NCBI GenBank assembly: GCA_949825045.1 | Contig: OX463806.1 | Location: 46,896,208 to 46,960,207 of the forward strand | Source of the DNA: Argyresthia goedartella | Taxonomy: Eukaryota; Arthropoda; Insecta; Lepidoptera; Argyresthiidae | Direction of reading: 5' to 3' | Length of the DNA stretch: 64,000 nt | Translations under genes and position numbers: made by a program | Shown here: positions 11,666-25,200 of the stretch, one piece after another | Position numbering within the stretch: the stretch's first letter is position 1 | How the letters are laid out: each line of letters opens with the position of its first letter | Notes under the pieces: generated by a model | The model's database searches: none | The model's input: only the letters and a program-made list of their open reading frames with translations | Told to the model about the DNA's origin: nothing

Positions 11666-12592
11666 TATTTTTAAATATTTTATGCTGAAAGCAAAATATA
11701 TCAACGGGCGCACGGAAATTACGATTAGTAGTATTTTTAAACTTGAATTTGTTTTTACAGTGGCGTGTTTTTTATTTCATTGCATTTGTTTAAGAAAAGC
11801 ACTAAAGGTGCCTCTGGCCGTGAGTTGGGCTTGCCGGCCTCATGTCACTGCCCGGCCTCCCTACGGTCGACCGTCTCTACCCGGCCTCCCTACGGTCGAC
11901 CGTCTCTACCTACTCAGCCGGCAAGTCCTCTGCCGCCGCAGACTGCAGTAATGTTCTGTTAAATCTCGGGATTTCGGAATGCCGGGCATGTCCACATTAT
12001 TGCCACGTATTGGAAGTGTTCAAAACAGCTCCATCCATTCCGATCCCTGGTTATAAGTTTGAAACGTCTGTTGTCTGTCTGTCTGTTTGTCGTTGGACGG
12101 ATTTAAAAAAATATTTAGTAGACTGCCCTGACCTGTGATGGTTCTAAGCCATGTTTTTAAAAGTTGGTTAAGTGCTTCGATAGTCATCAGCCTCGCAAGA
12201 AAACAAGTTGCCAAACCTTAGATTTTTAAGGTTTCTTTACGTGTCGGGGGTGTTTGAGTGTTTACCTAATAAGCCGTTAATTTCATCTTGGTCTTGGATG
12301 TTAACATGTTTGTGTAGTCGCTGTTTCTGGTTCCCACGACACAGGGCATCCTAGTGTAGGGCCGGAAGCAATGTATGTGCCTGTGTGTAAATGTTATGTT
12401 AACTTAATGAATTAGCCCCCGAGCCTATCCGAGCTGTCGTTTAAAGGGTATTGGACAAGGCAGTTCTTGCTAGCGCTTGAACCGTCAAGTTTAAAGTTGG
12501 GGCAGACGTTCTACATGGAGCACGTCCGAGACGCAGGCGGGGAGCGGGCAGGGGGGCGGGCAGGGGGGCGGAGGCGGAGGGAGGGGAGTGTG
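11666..12592. other. 3' flank of EDEM3-like gene; 29-bp tandem pair inside
   Basis: This stretch lies downstream of the EDEM3 stop codon on the minus strand and must hold its 3' UTR. No AATAAA or ATTAAA is visible on that strand for about 800 bases; the first candidate complement (TTTATT) is near 11,771. A 29-bp unit (core CCTCCCTACGGTCGACCGTC) is duplicated at 11,852-11,909. Short open frames here look like chance. Confidence 0.4.
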
Positions 12593-13066
12593 TCACAAGT
12601 CGTCCGAGTGGTTCTTGCCGGGCGCGTCTGCGGCGGGTGCGGGCGGCGCGGGCGGCGCGGGGGGCGCGGGCGGCGGGGAGGGAGCCTCCTCGCCCGCGGC
12701 GCCGGCGCACGTCTTGGAGTCGTCTGTCGACAGCGACAGCTCGAACTGTGTAACTATCTGTCCGAGTACTTTCTTGAGATGCACAAAGCTCTCCTTGTCG
12801 GGGCTGTCGGGACTGTCGGACACGTCGGACGCGTCGGCCCGCCGCATGTCCTCGAGGTCGCCGACGCTCAGCAGCAGGTCGGGGTCGCGGTCGAGCGCGT
12901 CGTGCAGCGCCTGCGCCTCCTGCCAGTAGAGGAACACGGCGGGGATGGCGACGTCGTCGGATCCGTCGCCCGACATCGCGAACAGCGCGTTGTGCTCGTG
13001 CGACGTGCCCGCCACGTTGTCCGTCACCACCGCGAGCAGGGCGCCCGCGCGCGCCAGGTTGCGCAC
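12593..13066 (-). CDS. EDEM3: EDEM3-like last exon of window (PA domain end, acidic tail, stop)
   Basis: Acceptor CTGTGTGCAG before 13,066. It encodes [40 protein letters not shown] and [14 protein letters not shown], which completes the PA domain, then a Ser/Asp-rich and Pro/Ala-rich tail. The reading frame ends GKNHSDDL with TGA at 12,593-12,595. Mammalian EDEM3 ends in a KDEL-type ER signal; here the end is only loosely similar. A GGGGGGCGGGCA-type repeat follows the stop. Confidence 0.9.
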   Translation of the reverse strand: MRNLARAGALLAVVTDNVAGTSHEHNALFAMSGDGSDDVAIPAVFLYWQEAQALHDALDRDPDLLLSVGDLEDMRRADASDVSDSPDSPDKESFVHLKKVLGQIVTQFELSLSTDDSKTCAGAAGEEAPSPPPAPPAPPAPPAPAADAPGKNHSDDL

Positions 13067-13220
13067 CTGCACACAGGACAACAAACATTATACGTTATGC
13101 CGTTTTACCAAAAGGCACTCAATAAAGTATCTGTTAGCAGAATCATTACTTTGTAATCTATCATTTACAAAACTAAAAGAATTTCAACAACTGGTCGAAT
13201 TAGTGTGTGCTCCCTTTAGC

Positions 13221-13271
<51 letters not shown>

Positions 13272-16200
13272 GGATGCGACGTGCGTGTGCACTTTCGCGG
13301 CATCTCATATAGGCTCCGCCATGCAGACTGCTGGTGCGGCTGCGGAGTCGGCGGCGCGGCAGAAATGCGGTAAGTACGCACAGCTGATGGGGAGTTATTG
13401 GTTTGTTCCATTGGCCGTCGAGACCACGGGGGTGTGGGGATCGCAGGGTAGGAGGGCCTTCATCAGGGACATTGGGCGTCGCTTGAGGGACCGAGGCCAT
13501 GACTACCGCTCCGGAGCGTTCCTGGTGCAAAGGGTCTCACTTGCTGTGCAGCGCGGCAACGCTGCCAGCGTAATTGGGTACCTTTGGTCCGGGAGCGTTC
13601 TGGGGTGGTTTATTTGTGTAGTTTTATGTATTTTAGATTTATTTATTATTTAAGTAGGTTATTATTATTTGGAAGTATATAATTTAACTTTGATTTTAAA
13701 GATAGGTTAGGTAGAACATAAGACATACAATTTGTGTGTGTGTGTGTGTGTGTCTGTGTGTGGGCGACATGTAATAAAAAAATAGTGGGGTATAAACACC
13801 AAGGTAATAAAACACCATTTTATATATAGGGCGCGATATAAAATTCTAAACTTCATGAAGGACTCCAGATTCGCTCGGGAATTATGACTGACTCCTGAGA
13901 GCAGTGAGGGATTCAAGTGTGCCCAGGATAAAACAGCTTTATCCCTGAGGAGTAAACTCTACTTTCCGCACCTCTTGCGAGAAAATATAAACAGCAAGGC
14001 TATTAAAAATAGGCTAGTATTTAATCGCACATCAAAAATACTGATTTTTACAGCAAAAAAAGGATCAACAAAAACATTTTTTATGTTTTTAATATTTTAT
14101 GTGTGCTTAAGTTTATGTTTTAAGTATTTTTTGTTGTTCTTTGATATTCAACCTACCACTTCACCTAAGCTACCGAAGCATTTTGCCCTGAAATTTGTGT
14201 TGCACATAAGAATTTTTGATGTGCAGTTTAAAATTTCCCTTAAAAATTGAATTTTATTAAACTCAATTAATGTGAAAATGTATGTTTGATACATTAGTCC
14301 AGTTGCAGCGTCTTGCACCAATTGCGGGTTTTGTTTTATTTAAATTGTGTTCCATTCAGCTCGCCGTGGCCAGCTCGATATTCCAGTAAGTGAGACGCCG
14401 CGCTCCGCCCCCGCCCCCCGCCCCCATCGCCCCCGCCTCCCCCAGGGGGCTGGGCTGTGAGCTCCGTGCATATTTTACCAAATTAAATTTGAATACCATG
14501 GCAATAAGATCTATGAGAAGTGAAAATCACTTTAAAACCGGGAGTGATTTAGAATGTAATATTATGAAATTCCGTACAACTTTATATGACCGCTAAAGCA
14601 CAGAGCTATAATTACTTGCTTTAGGTGAGGTAGGCATGATATATGAAGTATAATTTTTGAGCAGGTGGGGCGAAATTTTATTAGATGCTCAAAATCCAGT
14701 GGAACACATTAATATAGACCTGACCTTAAAAAATGGCCCCCGATTTGCAACGCAATTGCTTGGTAATAAAGTCTAAAACTACTAAAGTCATAGTGTCCAA
14801 AATATGGACAGAGCCCTATAAAAGGTAAATCATGAGCCGCTAGCACATCAATAATATTTGTCTGAGTTGGCATCGCCACATCCAGCAATAGTTGGCATCG
14901 CCACATCCAGCAATAGTTGGCATCGCCACATCCAGCAATAGTTGGCATCGCCACATCCAGCAATAGTTGGCATCGCCACATCCAGCAATAGTTGGAATCG
15001 CCACATCCAGCAATAGTTGGCATCGCCACATCCAGCAATAGTTGGCATCGCCACATCCAGCAATAGTTGGCATCGCCACATCCAGCAATAGTTGGCATCG
15101 CCACATCCAGCAATAGTTGGCATCGCCACATCCAGCAATAGTTGGCATCGCCACATCCAGCAATAGTTGGAATCGCCACATCCAGCAATAGTTGGCATCG
15201 CCACATCCAGCAATAGTTGGCATCGCCACATCCAGCAATAGTTGGCATCGCCACATCCAGCAATAGTTGGCATCGCCACATCCAGCAATAGTTGGCATCG
15301 CCACATCCAGCAATAGTTGGTTCACAAACCAGCAGAGGTCGGTCGCCGTGTGAACGCAAACACTGACCTTTTGCGCAAAGGTGCACTCGCCGCGCTCGGC
15401 GACGGCGATGCGCCCGCGCAGCGCGGCGGAGTTGTCGGGCGGCTCGCAGGCGCGCGACGGGTCGGCGCGGGCGGCGCGTGCGGTGAGCGGCGGGGCGGGC
15501 GGCGGCGCGAACTGTCCCGGCCCGGCCGCCAGCAGCCGCCCGCCCACGCGCACGCCGGCCGCCGCCACGCCGCCCCCCCCGCCCCCGCCGCCCACGTCCG
15601 ACGCGCTGTTCCACGCCGACATCTCGCGCATGAAGGTGAGACCCTCCGCCGCCTCCGCAGCGGACTTCGCCTGGAACAAGACAAACGGGCTCATGTCGTT
15701 TTGTTGAGTGGACTATTGGATAACCGGCTAAAAGTGGATTAACTTCGCCATCGCCGATGCAGGAAAAATGATGCATTGTCACCCGAGCACTATTTTTGCC
15801 ACCCGGGCGAATCCTTTGCTCGTTGCAGTTATGACATTTTGGCTTTAGGTACATTCAATACAAACATCATAAAAAAACGGTCTCCACCATCATACAAGAG
15901 AACTTAAGGACAGAAAAATATAAAACAAAAACAAAAAAAAGTTTATGCCGGATAGTAATTCGAAGCCGGCAGGCCCTTTTCACGGCCAGGCATGAACAGT
16001 GCTTTTCTCAAACATATTTTCACATTTATAACTTGGGTTGAATTTAAAAGTTTTTTTATTTTTCCCTCCAATCCCTCCATAACGTTTTTTTACGGAAACG
16101 TCAGTATTTCGCGTGTGTACCTATAGAGTTCGAATATACCCTAATAGGGCCATTATACACAACCTGATAATAAGAATCTTAATTTATATAATAAATGTAA

Positions 16201-19200
16201 TTCAGCTGTTTAGTCTTTTCATGAACACAGACGCAAAGTTTACATTAAAATAAAAAATAAAACTATCCGGACTAGGCCTTCCAGTTTGTACGGAATTCCT
16301 TTACACTTCTCTCGTGTTGTTCCGCCCGAAACGTGATACTTTGTAGCCTGTTATAACGCACGTAATGACGACATTTCATTGCATGTTTGAGAAAATATCT
16401 TTTCCTATAAGATCGGGAGAGTCCAGTTTTCACCGATAAACAAATTAAACAAAATGGTTAAGAAAATGGCCATACCAATAATTTCTTGTATGGGTACCTC
16501 TTTTAATTCTTAAACACCGGTATGCTTCATTATTTGTAGTTATAGCGGCAATATAAATGCCCTCCGTGAAAATTTCAGCTCGCTACCTATTTCGGTAGAT
16601 CCGGTAGAACCCGGTGACAGACGGACGGTCAGACAGACAGAAGGACAGACAGAAGGTCAGGCAGACGGACAGATAGACGGACAGCGGAGGTCCCGTTTGG
16701 CACCCTTTGGTTACGGAACCCTAAAAAGTAACTAAAGTAAAAGTAGAAAGTAAAAGTAACTTTTATTAACAAAGAAAATAGAATAAGAACGTAGAGGTTG
16801 TTCGAGCCTATGCTACTGCGGGGGCACCTCGCGACCGGCTGCGACAAGGTCGGGTCAGCGCAGCGCGCAGATCACTTCACTTCTTACCATTTAGAATCAG
16901 AGGGTACTTGAAGCAAAACGTACTTGGTGACATATCGTTAGCTATATAAAACGCCCTGAGAGCAAAAAGCCCCCAATTGAAAAGGCATGCTAGTTTCTAT
17001 AGCAAAGAGTTCATAATACTGAACGTTCACAGTGTAAAATGTCCGCAATTGAAAAGGCATGCTAGTTTCTATAGCAAAGAGTTCATATTACTGAACGTTC
17101 ACAGTGTAATTGCCCGCAATTGAAAAGCCAGTTTGTATAGCAAAGAGTTCACAATACTGAACGTTCGCAATGTAAAATGTCGAGGGAGTAAAATGTCCGC
17201 AATTCAAAAGACATGCTAGTTTCTATAGCAAAGAGTTCACAATATTGAATGTTCGCAATATAAAACGCCCTGTTAGCAAAACGCCCTTAATTGAAAAGGC
17301 ATGCTAGTTTCTATAGCAAAGAGTTCATAATACTGAACGTTCGCATAATACTGAAGGTTCGCATAATACTGAACGTTCGCATAATACTGAACGTTCGCAT
17401 AATACTGAACGTTCGTAAAATGTCGAGGGAGTAAAATGTCTGCAATTGAAAAGGCATGCCAGTTTCTATAGCAAAGAGTTCATAAAACGGAACGTTCGCA
17501 ATGTAAAATGTCGAGGGAGTAAAATGTCCGCAATTGCAAAGGCATGCCTAGTTTCTATAGCAAAGAGTTCATAATACTAAACGTTCGCAATGTAAAATGT
17601 CGAGGGAGTAAAATGTCTGCAATGGAAAAGGCATGATAGTTTATACAACAAAGAGTTCATAATACTGAACGTTCGTAATGTAAAATGTCGAGGGAGTAAA
17701 ATGTCCGCAATTGAAAAGGCATCCTAATTTCTATAGCAAAGAGTTCATAATACTGAACGTTCGCAATGTAAAATGTCGAGGGAATAAAATGTCCGCAATT
17801 GAAAAGATTTGCTAGTTTCTATAGCAAAGAGTTCATAATACTGAACGTTCGCAATGTAAAATGTCGAGGGAGTAAAATGTCCGCAATAGAAAAGATTTGC
17901 TAGTTTCTATAGCAAAGAGTTCATAATACTGAACGTTCGCAATATAAAATGTCGAGGGAGTAAAATGTCCACAATGAAAAAGGCATGCTAGTTTCTATAG
18001 CAAAGAGTTCATAGTACTGAACGTTCGCAATGTAAAATATCGAGGGAGTAAAATGTCCGCAATTGAAAAGGTTTGCTAGTTTCTATAGCAAAGAGTTCAT
18101 AATACTGAACGTTCGCAATGTAAAAGTCGAGGGAGTAAAATATCCGCAATGGAAAAGGCATGCTAGTTTCTATAGCAAAGAGTTCATAGTACTGAAAGTT
18201 CGCAATGTAAAATATCGAGGGAGTAAAATGTCCGCAATTGAAAAGGTTTGCTAGTTTCTATAGCAAAGAGTTCATAATACTGAACGTTCGCAATGTAAAA
18301 TGTCGAGGGAGTAAAATATCCGCAATGGAAAAGGCATGTTAGTTTCAATAGCAAAGAGTTCATAATACTGACATTCGCAATGTAAAATTTCGCGGGAGTA
18401 AAATGTCCGCAATTGAAAAGGTTTGCTAGTTTCTATAACAAAGGGTTCATAATATTGAATGTCGAGGGAGTAAAATGTCCGCAATTTTAAACTACTTAAT
18501 CAATGAAATGTGGATAACAATTATGGTAATATTTATCCCTTTAAGGGTTCCATACCCGAAGGGTGCCAAACGGGACCCTATTACTGAACCTCCGCTGTCC
18601 GTCTGTCTGTTCGTCCGTCCGTCACCGGGCTCTATTGGATCAACCGAAATAGGTAGAAAGCTGAAAATTTCACAGAGGGTGTATTTCTATTGCCGCTATA
18701 ACAACAAATAATGACATATACAGGTTTTTAATAATTAAAAGTAGTACCCATACAATACATTATTGATATGGCAATTTTCTTAACCACTTTGTTTTATTTG
18801 TTTATTGGTGAAAATTGGACTCTCCCGATGTTATCGGAAAAGATCTTTAATTGCAGGTATTGAGTGTTTTGCTAAGTTGCTAAGTGTTTAATTTGAGTAA
18901 AGATTTTCGTTGAACAGAGTACATAGTTTAATACTTACATACTACATACACAAAACAATTTTTCAATATTTCGATGTCCGGTCTTTAATGTCCTACCCCT
19001 TATCTAGTATTTAATATTTTATCATTAAAAATTACAAAGATATACTCATATAAAAGACTGTCGTTTTACGTTTTCCGTGTGTGTGTGTGTATAGAACCCT
19101 TCGTGTGCGGGTCCGACGTCCCACTCGCGCTTGACCGGTTTTATTATGTTTTACATGCGACATATGAAGTATGGCAGCGTTTCCAGCCACGGGCCCTCGG

Positions 19201-22200
19201 GTATCCTGCTGAGGCTGGTTTCTTTAGTAGCATTGTATCGTGTTGCGTTGTGTCCTGGGACAGTGGGGGCGGAGCTATACTATTTGTTAGGTAACCGATT
19301 TGCTGTGTAGTTTTGTTCAGAGCAACTTTATTTTTGACTTCGCCATACAGATCAGCTGATCGCCCGGCCCAAAATGTATGGAGATGTGAAAAATAAAGTT
19401 GCTCAGATAAAAACAGCCAACGAGTAATCTTAGTAGGTAGGTCAAAAAATAACTGACGAAATTCTTCGACGGCGTCGTTTGCGGTGATAAATTTTCGTCC
19501 CCGAAGTACTTTTTTTTATTGTGGGATATACAACAAATCGCACGGAGCTAAATCTGGGCTGTACGGAGGATGGGGTAACATATGTGCCCCCGAAGTTGAC
19601 GAATAGTCGATGGTTCCAGCAGCTGTGTGAGCGGGCGCGTTATCTTGGTGAAAAAAATGCCACGGACGCCGCTCCTTGCGCGCTCACTACACTCCCGAAA
19701 GCTTGAGGTAGACAAACTTCGGAATACCATTCACTAGTAACTGTACTACGGTCTTCTAGCGGGATTACTGCTACAGGTCCACTACGTCGAAAAAAAAAAC
19801 GACAATATGTTTTATTAACGCTCCGACCGCGAGCAAGTTTTGTGGGCAACTGGTCCCCTTCAAACAGCCATTGCGTGGATTGCTGCTTTGTAAGTGGATC
19901 GTAGCTATAGAACCAAGGTTCATCACTTGTTATGATGCAGGATACGTTTTGTGAAGTTCATGCTTCGAACTTTTTCAGCACAAATTTGCACCAATCAACA
20001 CGACGGTATTTTTGCTCTTCTGTGAGAGAATGAGGTATCCACCGCGAAGCATCCTTCCTGAGTTTAAGGTGTTCGCGTAGGATAGTGGAAACTGCCTGTG
20101 ATCCAATCTTTCATTCATCTTGAATCTCCCTGTGTAATATTTATATTTTCCCGCAATAGCCACTCCATCCGGATGACGTGTTCATGAGTAACTGCAGGTG
20201 TTGGTCGGCCGGGTCGGGGGTCATCGTTTAGGTTCTCTCGCCCACGTTTAAATTAACGAAACCAATAAGTGACCGTTGCTTACCCAGGAGCAGACTCCCC
20301 AAAGACAGCTTCTAAATTCTCGTGAGATATCTTAAAGGTCAACCCGCGTTTATAATCATCGGCCATTGTTGCAAACAATAGAAGAACGACAGGTAATTTT
20401 TTTAAATAATTAAAAAAAAACAAAAAATCATAGACAGCCAATGATTTTCACCAATGAGGTTTGTATTGAAAGGAGGTTTGCATTCAAAATAGTTTCAGGA
20501 AAAAAGAGCTAATATTTACTCAGTGGCTAACAACTTTGGGAACAGCCTAGGGGTATCCATTATCTAATAGAACTGGCTTTTGCTGTTGGCTCTGTATAAA
20601 AAGCAACTTGTGTTGTGTTCTATTATTTGCTATTATTCTCAAATGGTAGTATTATCATATTTGGGAAAGACAATATTAAGAACTCCATACGCGCTGAACT
20701 CATTTTGATTTTATGCAATTTTTTGCTAAAACCCATCTGCTCTAAGGACTTTATGAATTGAGTACGACTTGCTCCCTGGCCGTTTTTACGTTGTGATCAA
20801 ATTGGTTTAATGGACATTATGACTGGCGGACTAACTGATTCAAAGGACGTTTTGCTTCGAGTACCTTCTGATCCTAAATGCTTCTTACCACCAACGTGTC
20901 GGATACATCTGCGAACTGATTGTTCTTAATAAAATATAACTTCTTCAACTGTAAAGAGTCCACTCTCATTTATATAACTCCCTGAGCCAACAGAGGTTTA
21001 GACGGAACTGACTGCGCGCCGCAATTCTGATTCAAAAATCCACGCCTTAACCGAAAGGTCCACCCCTTTTCCGACTACAATTTTATAATAATTGTTAACT
21101 AAATCGTCAATTATACGTTCACTAACCAAAAATGAACCTAAATTGTTGCATACCGACCACAAAAGACTCACTCACAACAAAGATTGCTGACTAATCTGAG
21201 GTACCCTCTCCCACTACAAAAGACAACCCTACAACCGTCCGTGAATCGATTTCCTACTAGGAAACCGCGCCTCTGCTACCAAGATGTTAAAAATCCACGC
21301 CTTAACCGAAAGGGGTGGAATCTTGGTAGGGTTGTTTTTCATTGGAATGTCACAAGCAGTACTGACCTTGACGCCGTGAACCGGCATTCGAAAGCTCAAT
21401 TCGAGGCAGGAGTACGGGATGAGGAACACCAGGGTGGGGGTGATGGGAGTCGAATCTTACTCGCGTCGTAGGCCGCTGCTGTTGCCGTCGTGATGCTGCC
21501 GACTACATGGGTCGCGCTATCCGAACGCGACGAATTGGTGACCGAACCACTTAAAACCTTTCACAGCACGAAGCACTCACTACGATGACGTGAAATCTAC
21601 TTATTTCTTGACGATTGTTCCGTGATTATTACAAATAACATTCAGCCAAGCCTCCCGATGCTTGGCGCCGACCATGTTACCATGTTCAAAGTGACAGCTA
21701 GCTAGTCATTTTTTTTCTATACAAGTGACAGCTAGCTAGTGATGTCCCGATCACTCGCGGTCGATCCGCGCAACAAAAAACCGGTGCGTTCCGAAGCATA
21801 AATATTAAACAGTCACCCGCCCGGACAGGCCCGAACCTGTCCCTAATCAATAGGAAGGCGAGAAAGTGTTGCGACCGCTCTCTTGAAGACCGAGTCCCCC
21901 ACCTTGACTTCTGCTGATCGAGGCGTGCCATCCCGACCCGTGTACAAATTGACGATCCGTCCTCGTCTCCATCTCAATGATGGCAGGTTCGCATCCTTAA
22001 TCAGCACCAAATCACCGACTTGAGGGGGGCTCGTCCGGTCAGTCCACTTAAGGCGCTGTTGCAAGATGTGCAAGTACTCAAGGGACCACCGTTTCCAAAA
22101 ATCTTGAGCCATCTGCTGCAACATCTGCCACCTAGTTAACCGACTTAACTTAACATCACCGAATGGGTATTCTGGCAGGGCGTTAAGGGGCTGACCTATC

Positions 22201-25200
22201 AGGAAGTGACCCGGCGTCGACGCTTCCAAATCATTTGGATCCGAACTGAGCGGGCACAAGGGACGCGAGTTCAGTGTCATTTCAATTTTACAGAACAGCG
22301 TCGCAAGCTCTTCAAAGCGTAGAGAGGTCTCACCGATGATCCTCGTCAGGTGCGACTTAGCCGATTTAACCGCAGCCTCAAAAATTCCTCCCCAATGAGG
22401 ACATCCCGGCGGACTGAAAACCCATTCAATCCCTCGTCGGGAGCAAGCCATACCGATGGCGTCCTGGTTACCGTTCAGGAATTGAGTGACCTCCTGCAGA
22501 TGTCACCTGGCTCCGACAAAATTTGTGCCGTTGTCCGAACGGATTAATGTCGGGAGGCCCCTTCGTGAGACGAACCGATCCAGACATGCGATAAATGCCT
22601 CTGTAGTGAGGTCACTGACCACCTCCAAGTGGACTGCCTTCGTGGCCAAGCACACGAAGACGCACAGGTATGCCTTCAATAATCTGGCGTTCCGTAGCTG
22701 TGAAGACTTGACCATGAATGGTCCCGCGAAATCCGTTCCGACACCCGCAAAGGGCCGGATTTCGTTAACCCTATCAGAGGGCAAATCGCCCATCTGGGGC
22801 TGCATCGTAGCCGCCTTGGCCCGATAACAAGGCAGGCACCGAAATACGACGCTACGCACTAAGCGTCTTCCCGATAGAATCCAGAACTCGCGCTGGAGAA
22901 ACGCCATCAAGGCGTGGCATCCGACATGACCATTCCGAATGTGTCGATCCTGTATCAACAGTTCGACCAACTTCCCCTTCCTAGGGAGTAACAACGGGTG
23001 GCGAGCCGCATAAGGCAGGTTGGCATTCCGCAGCCGACCTCCTACCCTCAGCAATCCTTGAGGGTCAATAAACGGGTTGAGCCGAGCCACAGCTCCCTTC
23101 AGTTGGACGCGTCCGCGTCTCAGAATGTCCAGTTCGGACTTAAATTGCACCGTCTGCACGTTCCGTACCAATGCGAACAACGCATGGTTCCGTTCCCGTG
23201 GTGTCAGGACCTGTGTCCGCACCCGTTGCGCCTCAGAATTGCGACAATTCCGCGCAAATCGGAAGATCCAGGCGGTCACATTGACCAGCTTGTCGAGCGA
23301 GCTGTACCGTTCCAGCAGGCTGAACTCCTCTTCTGGCTCTGGTTGCGTCGTACAGACACCGACTGTCAAGGCGCAGTTCGCCGAGGTAACGCGTGGACTC
23401 ATTGGCCAATCCGATTCGGCTTGAGTCAACCATTTTGGACCCCACCACAAGGGATGTCCAACTAACTCCGGAGCGTGACACCCACGAGACGCACAGTCTG
23501 CTGGGTTCATTTCCCCTGGAACATGTCTCCAGATTAAGGGAACCTCCGAATTCAAAATCTGCGAAACCCGATTCGCCACAAAAATCTCCAGCTTGTGAAC
23601 TGAAGCCTTCAGCCAGCATAAAACGATCTGGCTGTCCGTCCAAGCGTAGACCGTATCTTCTAACGCTATTGACCCACGAAGAACCGTCATCGTGTGGTTG
23701 AGCAGACGAGTCAGGAGAGCCGCTCCTGAAAGCTCTAATTTGGGAATGGTCAGGCGAGTGCGCAACGGCGCAACCTTGCTCTTGGCCATGACCAACCACA
23801 CATCAACCTCCCCCGAGGAGTCGACCGTACGCAGATACACCGCAGCTCCGTAGCCCTTCTCCGAGGCATCGCAAAACCCATGCAGGGTGGCGGTGTATCG
23901 TTTGGTGGGGACCAACCCCCGTGGCAGTGAAATCCGATGGATGCCAGGGAGGGTCGAAACGAACGATTCCCACTCGGAGCTCAATGACCCGCCGATCGGG
24001 TCGTCCCATTTCAGCTCAGCAGACCACAATTGCTGCATAAAACACTTGAGCTGAAATGTTACCGGGGTGATCCACCCGTTAGGATCAAATGTCCTAGCCA
24101 CCGTTGAAAGGACGTTCCGTTTCGTCCAGACCTTCGAGGAGTCCAACTCGACCCGATACGAAAACATATCTGACACCGGCTGGTACTGGACGCCTAATAC
24201 CGACAACATATTCGGATTTTCCAGATTTTCGAAAATGTGGGGATCCTTCTGGTAGTCATCCGGAAGACCAGACAGTAACTCTGGAGAGTTCGACATCCAT
24301 TTCCGGAGCTCGTAACCTCCACCCCGTAAGAGCTCAACTAGCTCGTCCCGTCGAGCGAGCGCCTCCTCTACGGAATCTGCACCGGTACAGATATCGTCCA
24401 CGTAGAGATCATGCTCCAGGATCGCTGCTCCTCTAGGGAAATTTAACCGTTCTCGATCCGCTAACTCCCGCAGAGTGCGAATCGCCAAATAAGGACTAGA
24501 CCGTAGCCCGTACGTGTTGGTGTTCAGCTCGTACACCTTGATGGGCTGATCTGGGCTCTCTCGCCACAGTATCAGCTGATACCGTCTATCGTCAGGGTGA
24601 ATGACCGTCTGCCTAAACATCATCCGGATGTCAGCGACAAACACAACATTGTGTCGACGGAACCGTGTGATAACATCCGCGATGTCATGGTTCAACTTCG
24701 GCCCTGAATGCAAACACTGGTTCAGGTTCATGCCGTTAGATGTTGATGCCGATCCATCGAACACTACCCGTATTTTGCCTTCCGGGGTCCTCAAGACCGC
24801 GTGATGAGGCAGGAAGCAGTGGTCTTCACGCTTCCAGTTGATACCCGAAACAGACGTGTGGCCGAGCGACTCGTATTCCCGCATGAAATCGACGTACTTC
24901 TGCCGGAAAATCCCGTCAAGCTTCATGCGTCGTTCCATCGACAGAAGCCGCGTCTCGGCTGCATGGTGTGAACTGCCCAGCGGTGGGCGATCACTCCGGA
25001 ATGGAAGACGTGTGAGAAATCGACCTGACCGGAGGCGACCAGTATGGTTCCGATAAAACTGTTCACACTCTTCTTCAACCGGGTCCAACCGGCGGACCGT
25101 AGGTGGTTCCTCCACCTCCCAAAACTTCTGTATCACCTCCGAGAGTACAGAACCGAATAAGGGACTACTAGTCGCTAGGCGTGGGGCAGCCGGCATGACC

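Noticed and set aside
12441..13156. Arginine- and glycine-rich open frames over the last EDEM3 exon
   Set aside because: Other frames of a GC-rich exon; the PA-domain frame with a clean acceptor is the real one.
13207..13411. Thr-His and Cys-Val repeat frames
   Set aside because: Translation of the CA microsatellite joined by chance to a retroelement fragment.
14709..15742. Long open frames over the 25-bp array and exon 10 on both strands
   Set aside because: They arise because the repeat unit has no stop in any frame; only the EDEM3 frame of 15,368-15,670 has homology.
14866..18485. Regular repeats that might suggest a CRISPR array
   Set aside because: The units are contiguous tandem copies with no unique spacers, in an animal intron.
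22998..25056. Plus-strand open frames of 100-155 residues opposite BEL pol
   Set aside because: No domain homology; the minus strand has an intact RT, RNase H and integrase order.
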